Shown: piece by piece, positions 25,747 through 35,834 of the stretch
Layout of the letters: each line of letters begins with the position of its first letter
Position numbering within the stretch: the stretch's first letter is position 1
DNA from: CADEEN01 sp963740395
Lineage (GTDB): Bacteria > Pseudomonadota > Gammaproteobacteria > Burkholderiales > Burkholderiaceae_C
Direction of reading: 5' to 3'
Length of the DNA stretch: 64,000 bases
Assembly: GCA_963740395.1 (NCBI GenBank)
Contig: CAVUEP010000013.1
Location: 1 to 64,000, forward strand
Made by a program: the position numbers and the translations under genes
The notes under the pieces: model-generated
What the model was told of the DNA's origin: nothing
Databases searched by the model: none
The model's input: only the letters and a program-made list of their open reading frames with translations

Positions 25747-26874
25747 CTATGCCGCAATGTAGGTGTACGCCGTGGGCAGCGGCTTGGTCTCGACGAGGCA
25801 GGCCGTCTCGGCCTCGAACGCGCCGCCGTCGCGCAGCGCGGCGATGAGCCGGTCCAGCTTGTCCGGCCCGATGCCCAGGTCGACGATCTCGCGCGCCGGG
25901 GAGACGGCGAACTCGGTGCCGCTCGGCGAAAAGAGCTTGGCCTTCGTGATCGTCGCGCCGCCGGCGCCGGCCCCCATCGCTGTGGCGACGAGGCGATCGG
26001 CGCTGCCTTCATTGCAGTTCAGCGTGACATTGACCAAGCCGGTCAGCCAGCGCCTCTGCTGTCGCGGCGCTGCGGCGGCGGCGCCGGCGCGTTGCCGCCA
26101 TTCGGTGCCCGCCTTCAACTCGTCGATGGCCGCGATGAGCTGGTCCATCGTCGCACTGTGGCGCTGCCGGCCGCGGAATGACTTCGGGTTGGCCACACCG
26201 GCGCTGACCGGGTAGGCGCCGATGAAGCCGCGGCCCGGCAGGTCGAGCCGGCCCGCGTCGATGAGGCTGTCCAGGGTCGTCGCGGTTTCGTGCGGCTCGA
26301 CGAGCAGCGAGACGATCTCCTTCTCGGCGGGGATCGCGATGCGCAACAACCCGAGCCGGTCGCGCACGCCGGTGCCGACACCGAAGTTGATCGACGGCAC
26401 GTTCGATCCCGACTCGATCGCGCTGCGGGCCACGCCGTTGCCGTAGTCGCGCTGGACGACGCAGTTGATCAGGGTCAGGGGCGCGAGTCGCTCCCCCGCC
26501 TGTTGCGCGCCATCAGGAACGGTGAGGTGCGCGGCGCAGAAGTCGATGCCCGGCGGGTTGAGGATGTCGACCTCCTCGGCGTAGATCGAGCCACGCCCGG
26601 GCGTGAACAAGTCAAGCGCCCGGGCCCACGCCAGCAACGTGGCGCGGGCCTGCGCCCTGGGCAGGTAGACCTCGAAGACCTCGACCGGATCCTCGTCCAG
26701 GCGCGTGGTCGGCGGCAGGAACGGCAGCACGGCGCGCTCGCTCAGCGCCACCACGCGGCGCGGGTGCACCTGCGCGAGATCGAAGTGCAGGCCCTCGAGC
26801 GCGGACTGGGCCTGGGCCGACAGGCTCTTGTCGACTTCGCACGTGATCCGGGCCGTCGGCGTCGTCATGGGCAT
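25747..26874 (-). CDS. PII-like protein encoded beside a DUF1538 membrane protein
   Basis: A 375-residue soluble protein. Segments LTLINCVVQRDYGNGVARSA and VNVTLNCNEGSADRLVATAM, with GAGGATITKAKLF, resemble the PII (GlnB) beta-alpha-beta fold with its GxGGAT loop. They suggest two or more PII-like repeats, since GlnB itself is only 112 residues. PII proteins sense nitrogen or energy state and bind membrane transporters. The gene downstream on the chromosome map (26,946-29,036, upstream in transcription) is a DUF1538 membrane protein, so this is likely its regulatory partner. ATG at 26874 or 26868. Confidence 0.6.
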   Translation of the reverse strand: MPMTTPTARITCEVDKSLSAQAQSALEGLHFDLAQVHPRRVVALSERAVLPFLPPTTRLDEDPVEVFEVYLPRAQARATLLAWARALDLFTPGRGSIYAEEVDILNPPGIDFCAAHLTVPDGAQQAGERLAPLTLINCVVQRDYGNGVARSAIESGSNVPSINFGVGTGVRDRLGLLRIAIPAEKEIVSLLVEPHETATTLDSLIDAGRLDLPGRGFIGAYPVSAGVANPKSFRGRQRHSATMDQLIAAIDELKAGTEWRQRAGAAAAAPRQQRRWLTGLVNVTLNCNEGSADRLVATAMGAGAGGATITKAKLFSPSGTEFAVSPAREIVDLGIGPDKLDRLIAALRDGGAFEAETACLVETKPLPTAYTYIAA

Positions 26875-26945
26875 GGCTGCAGGGTTCCTGGCTGGCTGCG
26901 CGAATCACGAAGTCGGGAATGGGGACGACGCATGGCCTGCTCTCG

Positions 26946-29036
26946 TCATGCCGGTGCCGCGTCATGCGCCAGCGCGGCCCGCCGACGCCGGGTCACCCAC
27001 AGGCTGACGCCGAGCACGGTGACGATCGGGTACACGGAGGCCATCGCCAGGATGCCGAAGCCCTCGACGACGCCCACCTGGCCGCCGATACCCAGGCCCA
27101 TGGCCAGCACCAGCGGCACCGTGATCGGCCCGGTCGTCACGCCGGCGCTGTCCCAGCCGATGTTGACGAACTCCTCGCTCGAGACATGGGTCAGGTACAG
27201 CAGCAGCAGGTACGGCGGCGCCAGCAGCCAGATCAGCGGAATGCCCCAGACGATCTTGGCCACGCCGAACAACATGCCCAGTCCGACGCCCAGGGCCACG
27301 GCCTGCATCAGCAGCGACTTCCTGAAGGTGCCGACCGTGAGCTCCTCGACGGTGCGGCCCAGGGCGTTGAGCGCCGGCTCGGCCAGCGTGGCGCCGTACC
27401 CCATGACGAAGGCGAACAGCAGCACGACGATGATCCCGGCCAGTTGCCCCGGGCGCCCGAACAGCGGGCCCTTCTGCGGCGTGAAGGTGTAGGTGCGCGT
27501 GCTGGCGTCGAAGTTGGCCTCGTCGAACGGCAGGGCCACGTAATCGGCACCCTGCTTGAAGTGGAAGAACTTCGCCTCGGTCCCGTCCGCGGCAACCGAT
27601 GTGCGCGCAACTTCCGGGTTGAAGTTGCGGATGACCTGGCGCTGGTCGGTGAGCTCGATCGACTTGAATGCCACCGGCAGCTTCTCGCCGACCTGGCCGC
27701 CGAGCCGCGACAGGCCGAGCTCGATGCCCATGCTGAAGATGGCCATGCCGATGACGGCGAAGCCAACGCCGAGCAGCAACTCGCTGAGGCGGGCCACGCG
27801 CTCGCGCAGGAGCAGCCACAGCACGAGGAAGAACAGGATCGTCAGCGGAATGATCGCCTGCAGCGCCGCGACCACGTTCCGCGCCGTGATCTCGACGAGA
27901 TTCATCGGTTCGCTGGCGGCGCCGACCGCGACCGCCGTCTGTGCGTCGCCTGCCGCCAACCGGCCCTGGAACGCGGTCATCGCCTCGCGGTTGCCGCCAA
28001 AGTAGGCCAGTTGACCCGTGGGGCCGGCCTGCTGCATCGCGTAGCTGGCCAGCTGGGCCTCGGACTCGAACAGCGCCACCGCCTTGGCGCGGTTCTGCGG
28101 CCCGAGGAACTCGGCCTCGTTCATCGGCTTGGGCACGCTGGACAGGAACAGCAGCCCCAAGCCGAGCACGAAGACGATCGGAAAGGCCGAGGCCAGGGTC
28201 ACGACGCCAAAGCCGCCGCCGCCCGATTCGCCTTCCCGCGCGACCACGCGGCACACCCCGATACCCAGTGCGAGCACCAGCGGCACCGTCACCGGGCCGG
28301 TGGTCACGCCGCCGCAGTCCCATGCCAGCCCGGTCAGGAAGATCATGTTGGGCTCGAAGGCGCTCCAGATCGACAGGCCGAGCAACAGCGGGATCAGGAT
28401 GTAGATGAAGGGTTTGAGCGACCAGCCGAACAGGAACCTGAGCATGCCGAAGACGACGGCGATGCCCACGCCCATGCCGATGGCGTAGACGAGGTAGTCG
28501 GAGTGCCGATTGAGCAGCAGGAACAGCAGCGGCGCGTCCCAGGCCTTGACGGTCGAGCCCGCGACCTTGAGCACACCCACCGCCGGCTCGGCGAAGGTCG
28601 CACCGACGCCCAGGATGAAGGCGAACAGGAGGATGGTCGGCAGGCGCGACTTCTGCGGCAGCCGGATGCCGATCAGTTCCCCGAGCGGCATCAGACCCAG
28701 CAGCAGCCCTTCCATGAAGAAGGTCAGGCCGACGACGACGAGCACGACGCCGACGGCGATCACGGCCGCACCGAAGATCGGGATCTCGAGCAGCAGCGTC
28801 TGGAAGGCGATCAGGTACAGCACGATCAGCCACACCGCCTTGACCTGCTCGGTCAGCCGCTTGCGCAGATAGGGCCCGAGGATGCCGAGCACCTGCCGCA
28901 GCGGCAGCTTTACCTTTGCCGGCGCGTGGCTGGCCGCTGTTTCCACGTCGGTCCCCTCCTCAGTGTCTGCCGCAGGCGCAGCCCCGTCTTCGAGATGCGC
29001 GGGCGAGTGCGGGCGATTCTCGCAGAGCGCAGGCAC
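26946..29036 (-). CDS. DUF1538 family integral membrane protein (duplicated)
   Basis: A 696-residue inner-membrane protein with roughly a dozen hydrophobic helices, made of two homologous halves. Each half repeats GxGATxAEPAxxxL (near 130 and 470) and GGVTTGPVTVPLVLALGIG or AGVTTGPITVPLVLAMGLGI (near 245 and 620). A soluble loop at about 280-440 separates them. This is the DUF1538 pattern, of unknown transport function. The 72-base gap to the PII-like gene on the same strand makes a two-gene unit. The duplicated Gly/Thr/Pro motifs could be re-entrant pore loops (inference). Confidence 0.8.
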   Translation of the reverse strand: MPALCENRPHSPAHLEDGAAPAADTEEGTDVETAASHAPAKVKLPLRQVLGILGPYLRKRLTEQVKAVWLIVLYLIAFQTLLLEIPIFGAAVIAVGVVLVVVGLTFFMEGLLLGLMPLGELIGIRLPQKSRLPTILLFAFILGVGATFAEPAVGVLKVAGSTVKAWDAPLLFLLLNRHSDYLVYAIGMGVGIAVVFGMLRFLFGWSLKPFIYILIPLLLGLSIWSAFEPNMIFLTGLAWDCGGVTTGPVTVPLVLALGIGVCRVVAREGESGGGGFGVVTLASAFPIVFVLGLGLLFLSSVPKPMNEAEFLGPQNRAKAVALFESEAQLASYAMQQAGPTGQLAYFGGNREAMTAFQGRLAAGDAQTAVAVGAASEPMNLVEITARNVVAALQAIIPLTILFFLVLWLLLRERVARLSELLLGVGFAVIGMAIFSMGIELGLSRLGGQVGEKLPVAFKSIELTDQRQVIRNFNPEVARTSVAADGTEAKFFHFKQGADYVALPFDEANFDASTRTYTFTPQKGPLFGRPGQLAGIIVVLLFAFVMGYGATLAEPALNALGRTVEELTVGTFRKSLLMQAVALGVGLGMLFGVAKIVWGIPLIWLLAPPYLLLLYLTHVSSEEFVNIGWDSAGVTTGPITVPLVLAMGLGIGGQVGVVEGFGILAMASVYPIVTVLGVSLWVTRRRRAALAHDAAPA

Positions 29037-29113
29037 GCCGCGATGCCATCTTCGCTCGGTTGCCGAACGGGGGTGCGCCTATAGTCGTTGCCAGCCTGTC
29101 TGGAGTCTGATGC

Positions 29114-30010
29114 ATGCTCGATCAGGAGACCGACGACCGAGTCCGCGCGTTGCCGTGCTGGTCTGGCAATGTCGAGTTGTCGCTGCTGGGCGGGGGCATG
29201 ACCAACCGCAACGTCCTCGTTGCCGACGCGCGCGGTCAGCGTTTCGTGGTGCGCCTCGGGCGCGACATTCCGGCGCATGGCGTGCTGCGCTTCAATGAGC
29301 TGGCGGCGGCGCGCGCCGCACATGCGGTGGGCATTTCGCCCGAAGTGGTCTTGGCTGACGAAGGTTTGATGGTCAGCCGCTTCCTCGAGGGCCGGACCCT
29401 GACGCCCGAGGACGTGCGCGATCCGCGCACGCTCGCGCGGATCATCGACCTGGTTCGGCGCTGCCACCACGACATCCCGCGCCACCTGCAGCAGGGTCCC
29501 GCGATCCTGTTCTGGGTCTTCCACGTCATCCGCCACTACCTGCGGCTGCTGCGCGAACACGCGTCGAACCCCTTCGATGTCGAACTCGACGCCCTCGCCG
29601 CGAAGAGTGAAGCACTGGAGGCGGCGCTCGGCCCGGTGACGATCGTGTTCGGCCACAACGACCTGCTCGCCGCCAACCTGATCGACGACGGCAAGCGGCT
29701 GTGGCTGATCGACTGGGACTACGCCGGGTTCAACACCCCGCTGTTCGATCTGGCCAACCTGGCGTCGAACAACGAACTCACGCCCGAGCTCGAAGACGCC
29801 TTGCTCCACGGCTACTTCAACGGTCGCGTCAGTGCCGAACTTCGCCGCGGCTACACGGCAATGAAGTGCGCCTCATTGCTGCGCGAGGCGCTGTGGGGCG
29901 CGGTCTCGCAATTCAGCTCGGACATCGACTTCGAATATGCAGCCTACGCCCGCAACCACCTCGCGCGCTTCGATCGCCTGTGGTCAACGTCCGAGGCCGG
30001 CACGGGCTGA
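29114..30010 (+). CDS. Choline/ethanolamine kinase-like phosphotransferase
   Basis: A 298-residue protein with the aminoglycoside phosphotransferase/choline kinase fold. LSLLGGGMTNRNVLVAD is the nucleotide loop, FVVRLGRD holds the ATP-binding position, and the catalytic loop is FGHNDLLAANLI (HxDxxxxN). LWLIDWDYAGFNTPLFDLAN carries the metal-binding Asp. This combination is closest to choline or ethanolamine kinases, which phosphorylate the head-group alcohol. Divergent from the DUF1538 gene; the start ATG is 77 bases away. Substrate by family only. Confidence 0.8.
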   Translation: MLDQETDDRVRALPCWSGNVELSLLGGGMTNRNVLVADARGQRFVVRLGRDIPAHGVLRFNELAAARAAHAVGISPEVVLADEGLMVSRFLEGRTLTPEDVRDPRTLARIIDLVRRCHHDIPRHLQQGPAILFWVFHVIRHYLRLLREHASNPFDVELDALAAKSEALEAALGPVTIVFGHNDLLAANLIDDGKRLWLIDWDYAGFNTPLFDLANLASNNELTPELEDALLHGYFNGRVSAELRRGYTAMKCASLLREALWGAVSQFSSDIDFEYAAYARNHLARFDRLWSTSEAGTG

Positions 30011-30264
30011 TTCTTCACCACCGCGGCTGCAGGGAGTGGTGGCTGCGAGCGTTTCCAGTCCTTGATGCACGTCGCGTCGAGCGACAACCCTGAGTGTCAG
30101 ACACGGGCCGCGGCCGATAATCGTTCACTTCACATTGGAGCGACCGATCTGTCCAACCGACGTCGAAGTCGAACAAGAACAGAAGAATGTCGGGTTTGCC
30201 CCGATGAAGTGCCGGTGCAAGGCACATTGCAATCCAAACTTCCTTTCAATCGCCGGAGTCCCGC

Positions 30265-31461
30265 ATGCATCCTCGTCTTCTGATCCCCGCCGTCGTCGCC
30301 CTGGCGGCCGTTCTGGCCGTGCCGCTGGCCGGCGCCCAGAGCAAGGAAATCCGCATCGCCCATGTGCACAGCCTGACCGGGCCGCTCGAAGCCTACGGCA
30401 AGCAGACCACCATCGGCTTCATGCTGGGTCTGGACTACGCCACCGGCGGCACCATGATGGTGGCGGGCAAGAAGCTGGTCGTGATCGAGAAGGACGACCA
30501 GGGCAAGCCCGATGTGGGCAAGAGCCTGCTGGCTGCCGCCTATGCCGACGACAAGGCCGACATCGCGGTCGGCCCCACCAGCAGCGGCGTTGCGCTGGCC
30601 ATGCTGCCGGTGGCCGAGGAGTACAAGAAGATCCTCGTCGTCGAACCGGCGGTGGCCGACAGCATCACCGGCGACAAGTGGAACAAGTACATCTTTCGCA
30701 CCGGCCGCAATTCCACCCAGGACGCGCTGAGCAATGCCGTCGCCGCCGACGCCGACGGCGTCTCGATCGTCACGCTGGCGCAGGACTACGCCTTCGGCCG
30801 CGACGGCGTCAAGGCCTTCAAGGAGGTGCTGAAGAAGTCCAAGGTCGTGCACGAGGAGTACCTGCCGCAGGCCACGACCGACTTCACGGCCGGCATCCAG
30901 CGCGCGATCGACGCGCTCAAGGACAGGCCGGGGCGCAAGTTCATCGCCGTCATCTGGGCCGGCGGCACGTCGCCCTTCAACGCGCTGGCCGCCGCCGACC
31001 TGGACAAGCGCTTTGGCATCAAGGTCAGCAGCGGCGGCAACATCCTGCCGGCGATGGTGGCCTACAAGCAGTTCCCGGGCCTGGAAGGCTCCATCTACTA
31101 TTACTTCGGCATCCCGCAGAACCCGGTCAACTCGTGGCTGGTGGCCAGCCACTACAGCAAGTACAAGGCGCCGCCCGACTTCTTCACCGCCGGCGGCATG
31201 AGCGCGGCCATCGCGGTCGTCGAGGCGCTGAAGAAGACCAAGGGCGACACCGGCACCAACAAGCTCATCAGCGCCATGGAGGGCATGAGCTTCGAAACGC
31301 CCAAGGGCAAGATGACCTTCCGCAAGGAAGACCATCAGGCGATGCAGTCGATGTACCACTTCCGGATCAAGGTCGACCCCGCGTTTGCCTGGGGCGTGCC
31401 CGAACTGGTGCGCGAGATCAAGCCTGAAGACATGCAGGTGCCGATCAGAAACAAGCGCTGA
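30265..31461 (+). CDS. livK: Branched-chain amino-acid-type ABC transporter substrate-binding protein
   Basis: A 398-residue periplasmic binding protein of the LivK/Leu-Ile-Val family. The signal peptide MHPRLLIPAVVALAAVLAVPLAGA is cut near residue 24. The mature part starts KEIRIAHVHSLTGPLEAYGK, the typical first strand, and has the two-lobe pattern with VGPTSSGVALAMLPVAEEYK and TLAQDYAFGRDGVKAFKEV. It heads a five-gene transporter operon. The ligand may be an amino acid, amide or short-chain acid, since the family is broad. GGAGTC lies upstream of the ATG. Confidence 0.85.
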   Translation: MHPRLLIPAVVALAAVLAVPLAGAQSKEIRIAHVHSLTGPLEAYGKQTTIGFMLGLDYATGGTMMVAGKKLVVIEKDDQGKPDVGKSLLAAAYADDKADIAVGPTSSGVALAMLPVAEEYKKILVVEPAVADSITGDKWNKYIFRTGRNSTQDALSNAVAADADGVSIVTLAQDYAFGRDGVKAFKEVLKKSKVVHEEYLPQATTDFTAGIQRAIDALKDRPGRKFIAVIWAGGTSPFNALAAADLDKRFGIKVSSGGNILPAMVAYKQFPGLEGSIYYYFGIPQNPVNSWLVASHYSKYKAPPDFFTAGGMSAAIAVVEALKKTKGDTGTNKLISAMEGMSFETPKGKMTFRKEDHQAMQSMYHFRIKVDPAFAWGVPELVREIKPEDMQVPIRNKR

Positions 31462-31468
31462 TCGCACC

Positions 31469-32227
31469 TTGCTCGAGACCCGCGACCTCACGGTCCGCTT
31501 CGGCGGGCACGTGGCGGTGGACCATGTGTCATGCCGCTTTGAAGCCGGCACCCTGACCTCCATCGTCGGCCCCAACGGCGCGGGCAAGACGACCTACTTC
31601 AACCTCATCTCGGGCCAGCTGCCGGCCAGCGAGGGCCAGGTGTTGTTGGCCGGCGAGGACATCGGCTCGCTGCCGGCGCCGCTGCGCACGCGCAAGGGCA
31701 TGGGCCGCGCGTTCCAGTTGACCCAGCTGTTCCCGCGCCTGAGCGTGCAGGAGAACGTGCGCCTGGCGGTGCAGGCGCGCCACCGCGGCGGGCTCGATCT
31801 GCTGCGCATCTGGCTCGACCATCGCGGCTGGATCGACGAAGCGGTGGCCATCCTCGAGCAGGTCCAACTCGGCGACAAGCTCGACGTCGTGGCCGCCGCG
31901 CTGCCGCACGGCGACCAGCGCAAGCTCGAAGTGGCCCTGCTGATGGCGCTCGACCCCAAGGTCTACATGTTCGACGAACCCACCGCCGGCATGAGCGGCG
32001 ACGACGTGCCGGTGGTGCTGGACCTGATCCGCAAGCTCAAGCAGCGCAGCGACCGCGTCATCCTGCTCGTCGAGCACAAGATGGACGTGGTGCGCGAGCT
32101 CTCCGACCGCATCGTCGTGCTGCACAACGGCCGCCTCGTCGCCGACGGCGATCCGGCCGCGGTGATCGCCAGCCCGGCGGTGCAGAACGCCTACCTCGGC
32201 CTGGGCGTCGAAGAGGAATCGGCGTGA
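31469..32227 (+). CDS. livG: ABC transporter ATP-binding protein LivG
   Basis: A 252-residue ATPase of the high-affinity branched-chain amino-acid transporter type. Walker A is GPNGAGKTTYF, Walker B KVYMFDEPTAGMS, the H-loop LVEHKMDVV. The signature loop reads LPHGDQRKLEV, a known LivG-type variant of LSGGQ. The start is a TTG at 31469, eight bases after the livK stop; no in-frame ATG gives a sensible N-terminus. Its stop overlaps the livF GTG start. Confidence 0.85.
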   Translation: MLETRDLTVRFGGHVAVDHVSCRFEAGTLTSIVGPNGAGKTTYFNLISGQLPASEGQVLLAGEDIGSLPAPLRTRKGMGRAFQLTQLFPRLSVQENVRLAVQARHRGGLDLLRIWLDHRGWIDEAVAILEQVQLGDKLDVVAAALPHGDQRKLEVALLMALDPKVYMFDEPTAGMSGDDVPVVLDLIRKLKQRSDRVILLVEHKMDVVRELSDRIVVLHNGRLVADGDPAAVIASPAVQNAYLGLGVEEESA

Positions 32228-32958
32228 GCAACCTGCTGCAACTGCAGGGCGTGCACACGCACATCGGCGCGTACCACATCCTGCACGGCGTCGACCTCGA
32301 CGTGCCCGAGGGCCAGGTGACGATGCTGCTGGGCCGCAATGGCGCCGGCAAGACGACGACGCTGCGCACCATCATGGGCCTGTGGCCGGCGTCGAGCGGC
32401 AGCGTGACGATCAGAGGCGAAGACCTCAAGGGCCAGTCCACGCCCGAGATCGCCCAACGCGGCGTGGCCTACGTGCCCGAGAGCATGGGCATCTTCGGCG
32501 ACCTCACGGTGGCCGAGAACATGCTGCTGGCGGCGCGCGCGGCCTCGCGCGTCGAGACCATCGACCGCGCGCGGCTGGACTGGATCTTCGGCCTCTTTCC
32601 GGCGCTGCAGAAGTTCTGGCTCTACCCGGCCGGCAAGCTCAGCGGCGGCCAGAAGCAGATGCTGGCGGTGGCGCGCGCCATCGTCGAGCCGCGCGCGCTG
32701 CTGCTGATCGACGAACCCAGCAAGGGGCTGGCGCCGTCGATCGTGGCCAACCTGATCACGGCGCTGCGCGAACTCAAGGCGCAGCGCTGCACGATCCTGC
32801 TCGTCGAGCAGAACTTCGCCATGGCCAAGGCGCTGGGCGACCGGGTCGCCGTGATGGACGACGGCCGTGTCGTGCACGCCGGTGCGATGGCCGAGCTGGT
32901 CGAGGACGAGGCGCTGCAGCAGCGCCTGCTCGGCCTGTCGCTGGGGGCGCACGCATGA
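32224..32958 (+). CDS. livF: ABC transporter ATP-binding protein LivF
   Basis: The second ATPase of the Liv-type importer, 244 residues. It has Walker A GRNGAGKTTTL, signature LSGGQKQMLAVARA, Walker B ALLLIDEPSKGLAP and H-loop LVEQNFAMAKALG. The PSKGLAP sequence after Walker B is typical of LivF. The GTG start overlaps the livG stop and its own stop overlaps the livH ATG, so translation is coupled through the operon. Confidence 0.88.
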   Translation: MSNLLQLQGVHTHIGAYHILHGVDLDVPEGQVTMLLGRNGAGKTTTLRTIMGLWPASSGSVTIRGEDLKGQSTPEIAQRGVAYVPESMGIFGDLTVAENMLLAARAASRVETIDRARLDWIFGLFPALQKFWLYPAGKLSGGQKQMLAVARAIVEPRALLLIDEPSKGLAPSIVANLITALRELKAQRCTILLVEQNFAMAKALGDRVAVMDDGRVVHAGAMAELVEDEALQQRLLGLSLGAHA

Positions 32959-33960
32959 AGGCCGCGGCGAACGCGATCCCGAAGGCGGCCTTCGACTGGA
33001 TTCCGCTGCTGCTGCTGCTGGGGCTGGCCGGCATCGCGCTGCCGCTGGTCGGGTCGCCATCGACCTGGCTCACGCTCACGGTCGCCGGGCTGGCGATGGG
33101 CCTGATCGTCTTTGTCATCGCCTCGGGCCTGACGCTGGTGTTCGGGCTCATGGACGTGCTCAATTTCGGCCATGGCGTCTTCATCGCCTTCGGCGCCTTC
33201 GTCGCCACCAGCGTGATGGCCGGCATGGTGGACTGGACGGCGCACCGACTCGTTGGCGCTCAACCTGGGCGCCATCGGCCTGGCGATGTTGGCCGCGATG
33301 CTCGTTGCGGCGGCGCTGGGCTGGTTCTTCGAGCGTGTCATCGTGCGCCCGGTCTACGGCCAGCACCTCAAGCAGATCCTGATCACGATGGGCGGCATGA
33401 TCGTCGGCGAGGAGATCATCAAGGTCATCTGGGGTCCGCAGCAGATTGCGCTGCTGCTGCCGGCGATGTTGCGCGGGTCGTTCCTGATCGGCGACGCGGC
33501 GATCGAGAAGTACCGCGTGCTGGCGGTCGTGATCGGCCTGCTGGTCTTCGCGGCGCTGAGCTGGACGCTGGCGCGCACCAAGGTCGGCCTGCTGGTGCGC
33601 GCCGGCGTGCAGGACCGCGAGATGGTCGAAGCGCTGGGCTACCGCATCAGCCGCCTGTTCGTCGGCGTGTTCGTCGCCGGCTCGGCCCTGGCCGGCCTGG
33701 GCGGTGCGCTGTGGGGCCTGTACCAGCAGAGCGTGACGCCGCAGATCGGCAGCCACATCAACGTGCTGCTGTTCATCGTCATCATCATCGGCGGCCTCGG
33801 TTCGACCCTGGGCTGCTTCGTCGGCGCGCTGGCCATCGGGCTGCTCGCCAACTACACCGGCTTCCTGGCGCCCAAGCTGGCCCTGTTCTCGAACATCGCG
33901 CTGATGGCGGCCGTGCTGCTGTGGCGTCCGCGCGGCCTTTACCCCGTGACCAGCCGGTGA
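32955..33960 (+). CDS. livH: ABC transporter permease LivH, frameshifted as sequenced
   Basis: An inner-membrane permease of about 334 residues. The first part (MKAAANAIPKAAFDWIPLLL to about 33,240) contains GLTLVFGLMDVLNFGHGVFIAFGAF, the LivH hallmark. After a +1 shift near 33,242 the rest continues SLALNLGAIGLAMLAAMLVA and later GIIIGGLGSTLGC-type loops. Deleting one C restores a continuous protein (TATDSLALNL), so the break is probably a sequencing insertion. Confidence 0.8.
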
Positions 33961-33967
33961 CGTCGCG

Positions 33968-35040
33968 ATGAGCCGCCTCTTGTCGCACGACGGGCCGCGC
34001 AGCCGCTGGCTGGCCGGCGCCTTGATCCTGCTCGTGCTGGCGCTGGCGCTGGCGCCGTTCGTGTTCCCCGGCGCCAAGGCGCTGGCGGTGGCGTCCAAGA
34101 CTGCTGGTCTTCGTGCTGCTGGTGGCCAGCTTCGACCTGCTGCTGGGTTACACCGGCATCGTCAGCTTTGCGCACACGATGTTCTTCGGCGTCGGCGCCT
34201 ACGGCGTGGCGATCGCCAGCACGCGGCTGGGCGAAGGCTGGGCCGCGGTCGGCCTCGGCGTGGTCGCCGCATTGCTGGTGTCGCTGGTGCTGTCGCTGCT
34301 CATCGGCCTGTTCAGCCTGCGCGTCAAGGCCATCTTCTTCGCCATGATCACGCTCGCCGTGGCCAGCGCGTTCCAGACCGGCGTCTCGCAGCTCAGCGAC
34401 TTCACGGGCGGCGAGGACGGCCTGAGCTTCAAGAACCCCGAATGGCTGAGCCCTTCCTTCGAGCCTTTCGAGAGCGAGATCTTCGGCGTGCATGATCGAC
34501 GGCAAGCTGATCGCCTACTGGCTGATCTTCGTCGTCGTCGTGCTGTGTTTCCTGCTGCTGCTGCGCATCGTCAATTCGCCCTTCGGCCGCGTGCTGCAGG
34601 CGATTCGCGAGAACGACTTCCGCGCCGAGGCCATCGGCTACCGCACCGTGGTCTACCGCACGCTGGCCAGCGTGCTGTCGGCGCTGTTCGCCACCGTCGC
34701 CGGTGCGCTGCTGGCGCTGTCGCTGCGCTATGTCGGGCCCGATACCGCGCTGTCCTTCGAGATCATGCTCGACGTGCTGCTGATCGTCGTCATCGGCGGC
34801 ATGGGCACGCTGTACGGCGCAGCAATCGGTGCGGCGCTGTTCGTGCTGGCGCAGAACTACCTGCAGGACCTGCTCAAGGTCGCGGCCGGTATCTTCGAAG
34901 GGGTGCCGTTGCTCGGTGCCATCCTGACGCCCGAGCGTTGGCTGCTCTGGCTGGGGGTGCTGTTCGTGCTCTCCGTCTACCACTTCCCCAGCGGCATCGT
35001 CGGCCGCCTGCGCGCGCGTCGCGACAAGGGCTCGACATGA
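33968..35040 (+). CDS. livM: ABC transporter permease LivM, two frameshifts as sequenced
   Basis: The partner permease of LivH. Three frames join to give about 357 residues: an N-terminal hydrophobic start (33,968-34,100), a middle with SFDLLLGYTGIVSFAHTMFF, and a C-terminal part from about 34,492 with GRVLQAIRENDFRAEAIGYR and VVIGGMGTLYGAAIGAALFV. These are the LivM cytoplasmic loop and translocation motifs. Both breaks (near 34,101 and 34,491) disappear when one base is removed, giving KLLVFVLL and GVMIDGK. The last gene of the operon. Confidence 0.8.
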
Positions 35041-35169
35041 ATGGGCCGCGCTCGCGTGGCCGCGTCTGCAATAGCCGCAAGACCGCGCTGCGCCAACCGC
35101 GGCCAGCGTGTCGCCCGGGCACAGCATTCCGCACTACCGATTCAGGATCATTTAACAGAGGAGAATGAC

Positions 35170-35721
35170 ATGCGCAGCACCGCTCTGAAAACGCTCGCCA
35201 CTCTTGGCCCGCTCGCCGCAGCCGGTCTACTTTCCTGCGGCGCACTTGCCGCCGACATGAATAAGGCCGTGCTGACACCGCCGGCTGCCTTCGGGACGCC
35301 AAGCACCGCGCAACCTGGTTTCACGCCACCCGCCGCGTTGACGCCGCCCGCCGCTAAGACCGCGCCCAGTCCAAGCGTCACGCCAACACAAGGTCCGCAG
35401 CCACTACGCCCCAGTCTCAATGCGCAGGACAAGGCGCAACAGGTGGGTATCGACAAGTCTTATGCGGTCAACATCCGTGTTCTCGAACAACGGGTGAGCG
35501 ATCTGGAACAGAAGTTGGAGAAACTTCAACGGTCGGCTACGACGCAGACCGCACATACGCACTCGTACCGAGCTCCGATGTGCCAGACGTTTGTTACCCT
35601 GCCCAACCTGCAGACGGCACTCGGCGATACCGGCCGCTACCCGTCCGGAACTGGCGTCTGTTTGAATCGCTTCTCCACGGCGGGCGTTCCCGATGCTCAG
35701 ACGTCTGTACCGGGAAAGTAG
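35170..35721 (+). CDS. Small secreted proline-rich protein with coiled coil
   Basis: A 183-residue secreted protein of unknown function. The signal peptide (MRSTALKTLATLGPLAAAGL, cut after GALAA near residue 28) is followed by a Pro/Ala-rich stretch with repeated TPPAA units (LTPPAAFGTP, FTPPAALTPPAAKT). A coiled coil comes next, NIRVLEQRVSDLEQKLEKLQ. The tail has two cysteines and a His pair (HTHSY). AGAGGAGA lies just before the ATG. It stands alone, 129 bases after livM and just outside the dnaE2 relic that bounds island 2. Confidence 0.6.
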   Translation: MRSTALKTLATLGPLAAAGLLSCGALAADMNKAVLTPPAAFGTPSTAQPGFTPPAALTPPAAKTAPSPSVTPTQGPQPLRPSLNAQDKAQQVGIDKSYAVNIRVLEQRVSDLEQKLEKLQRSATTQTAHTHSYRAPMCQTFVTLPNLQTALGDTGRYPSGTGVCLNRFSTAGVPDAQTSVPGK

Positions 35722-35834
35722 GGCCTGATCGGACCGGGTAGGCCCGGACGATCGGGCGTCATCGCGCGCAGGAGGGTCTGCCGCGCAATGTCTTGCACGC
35801 GACGCTCCCGCGGAGACTGGCGGGCCAGCCACGA

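Noticed and set aside
26919..29084. 721-residue plus-strand frame opposite DUF1538
   Set aside because: Same reason: highly charged, repetitive composition typical of the complement of hydrophobic codons.
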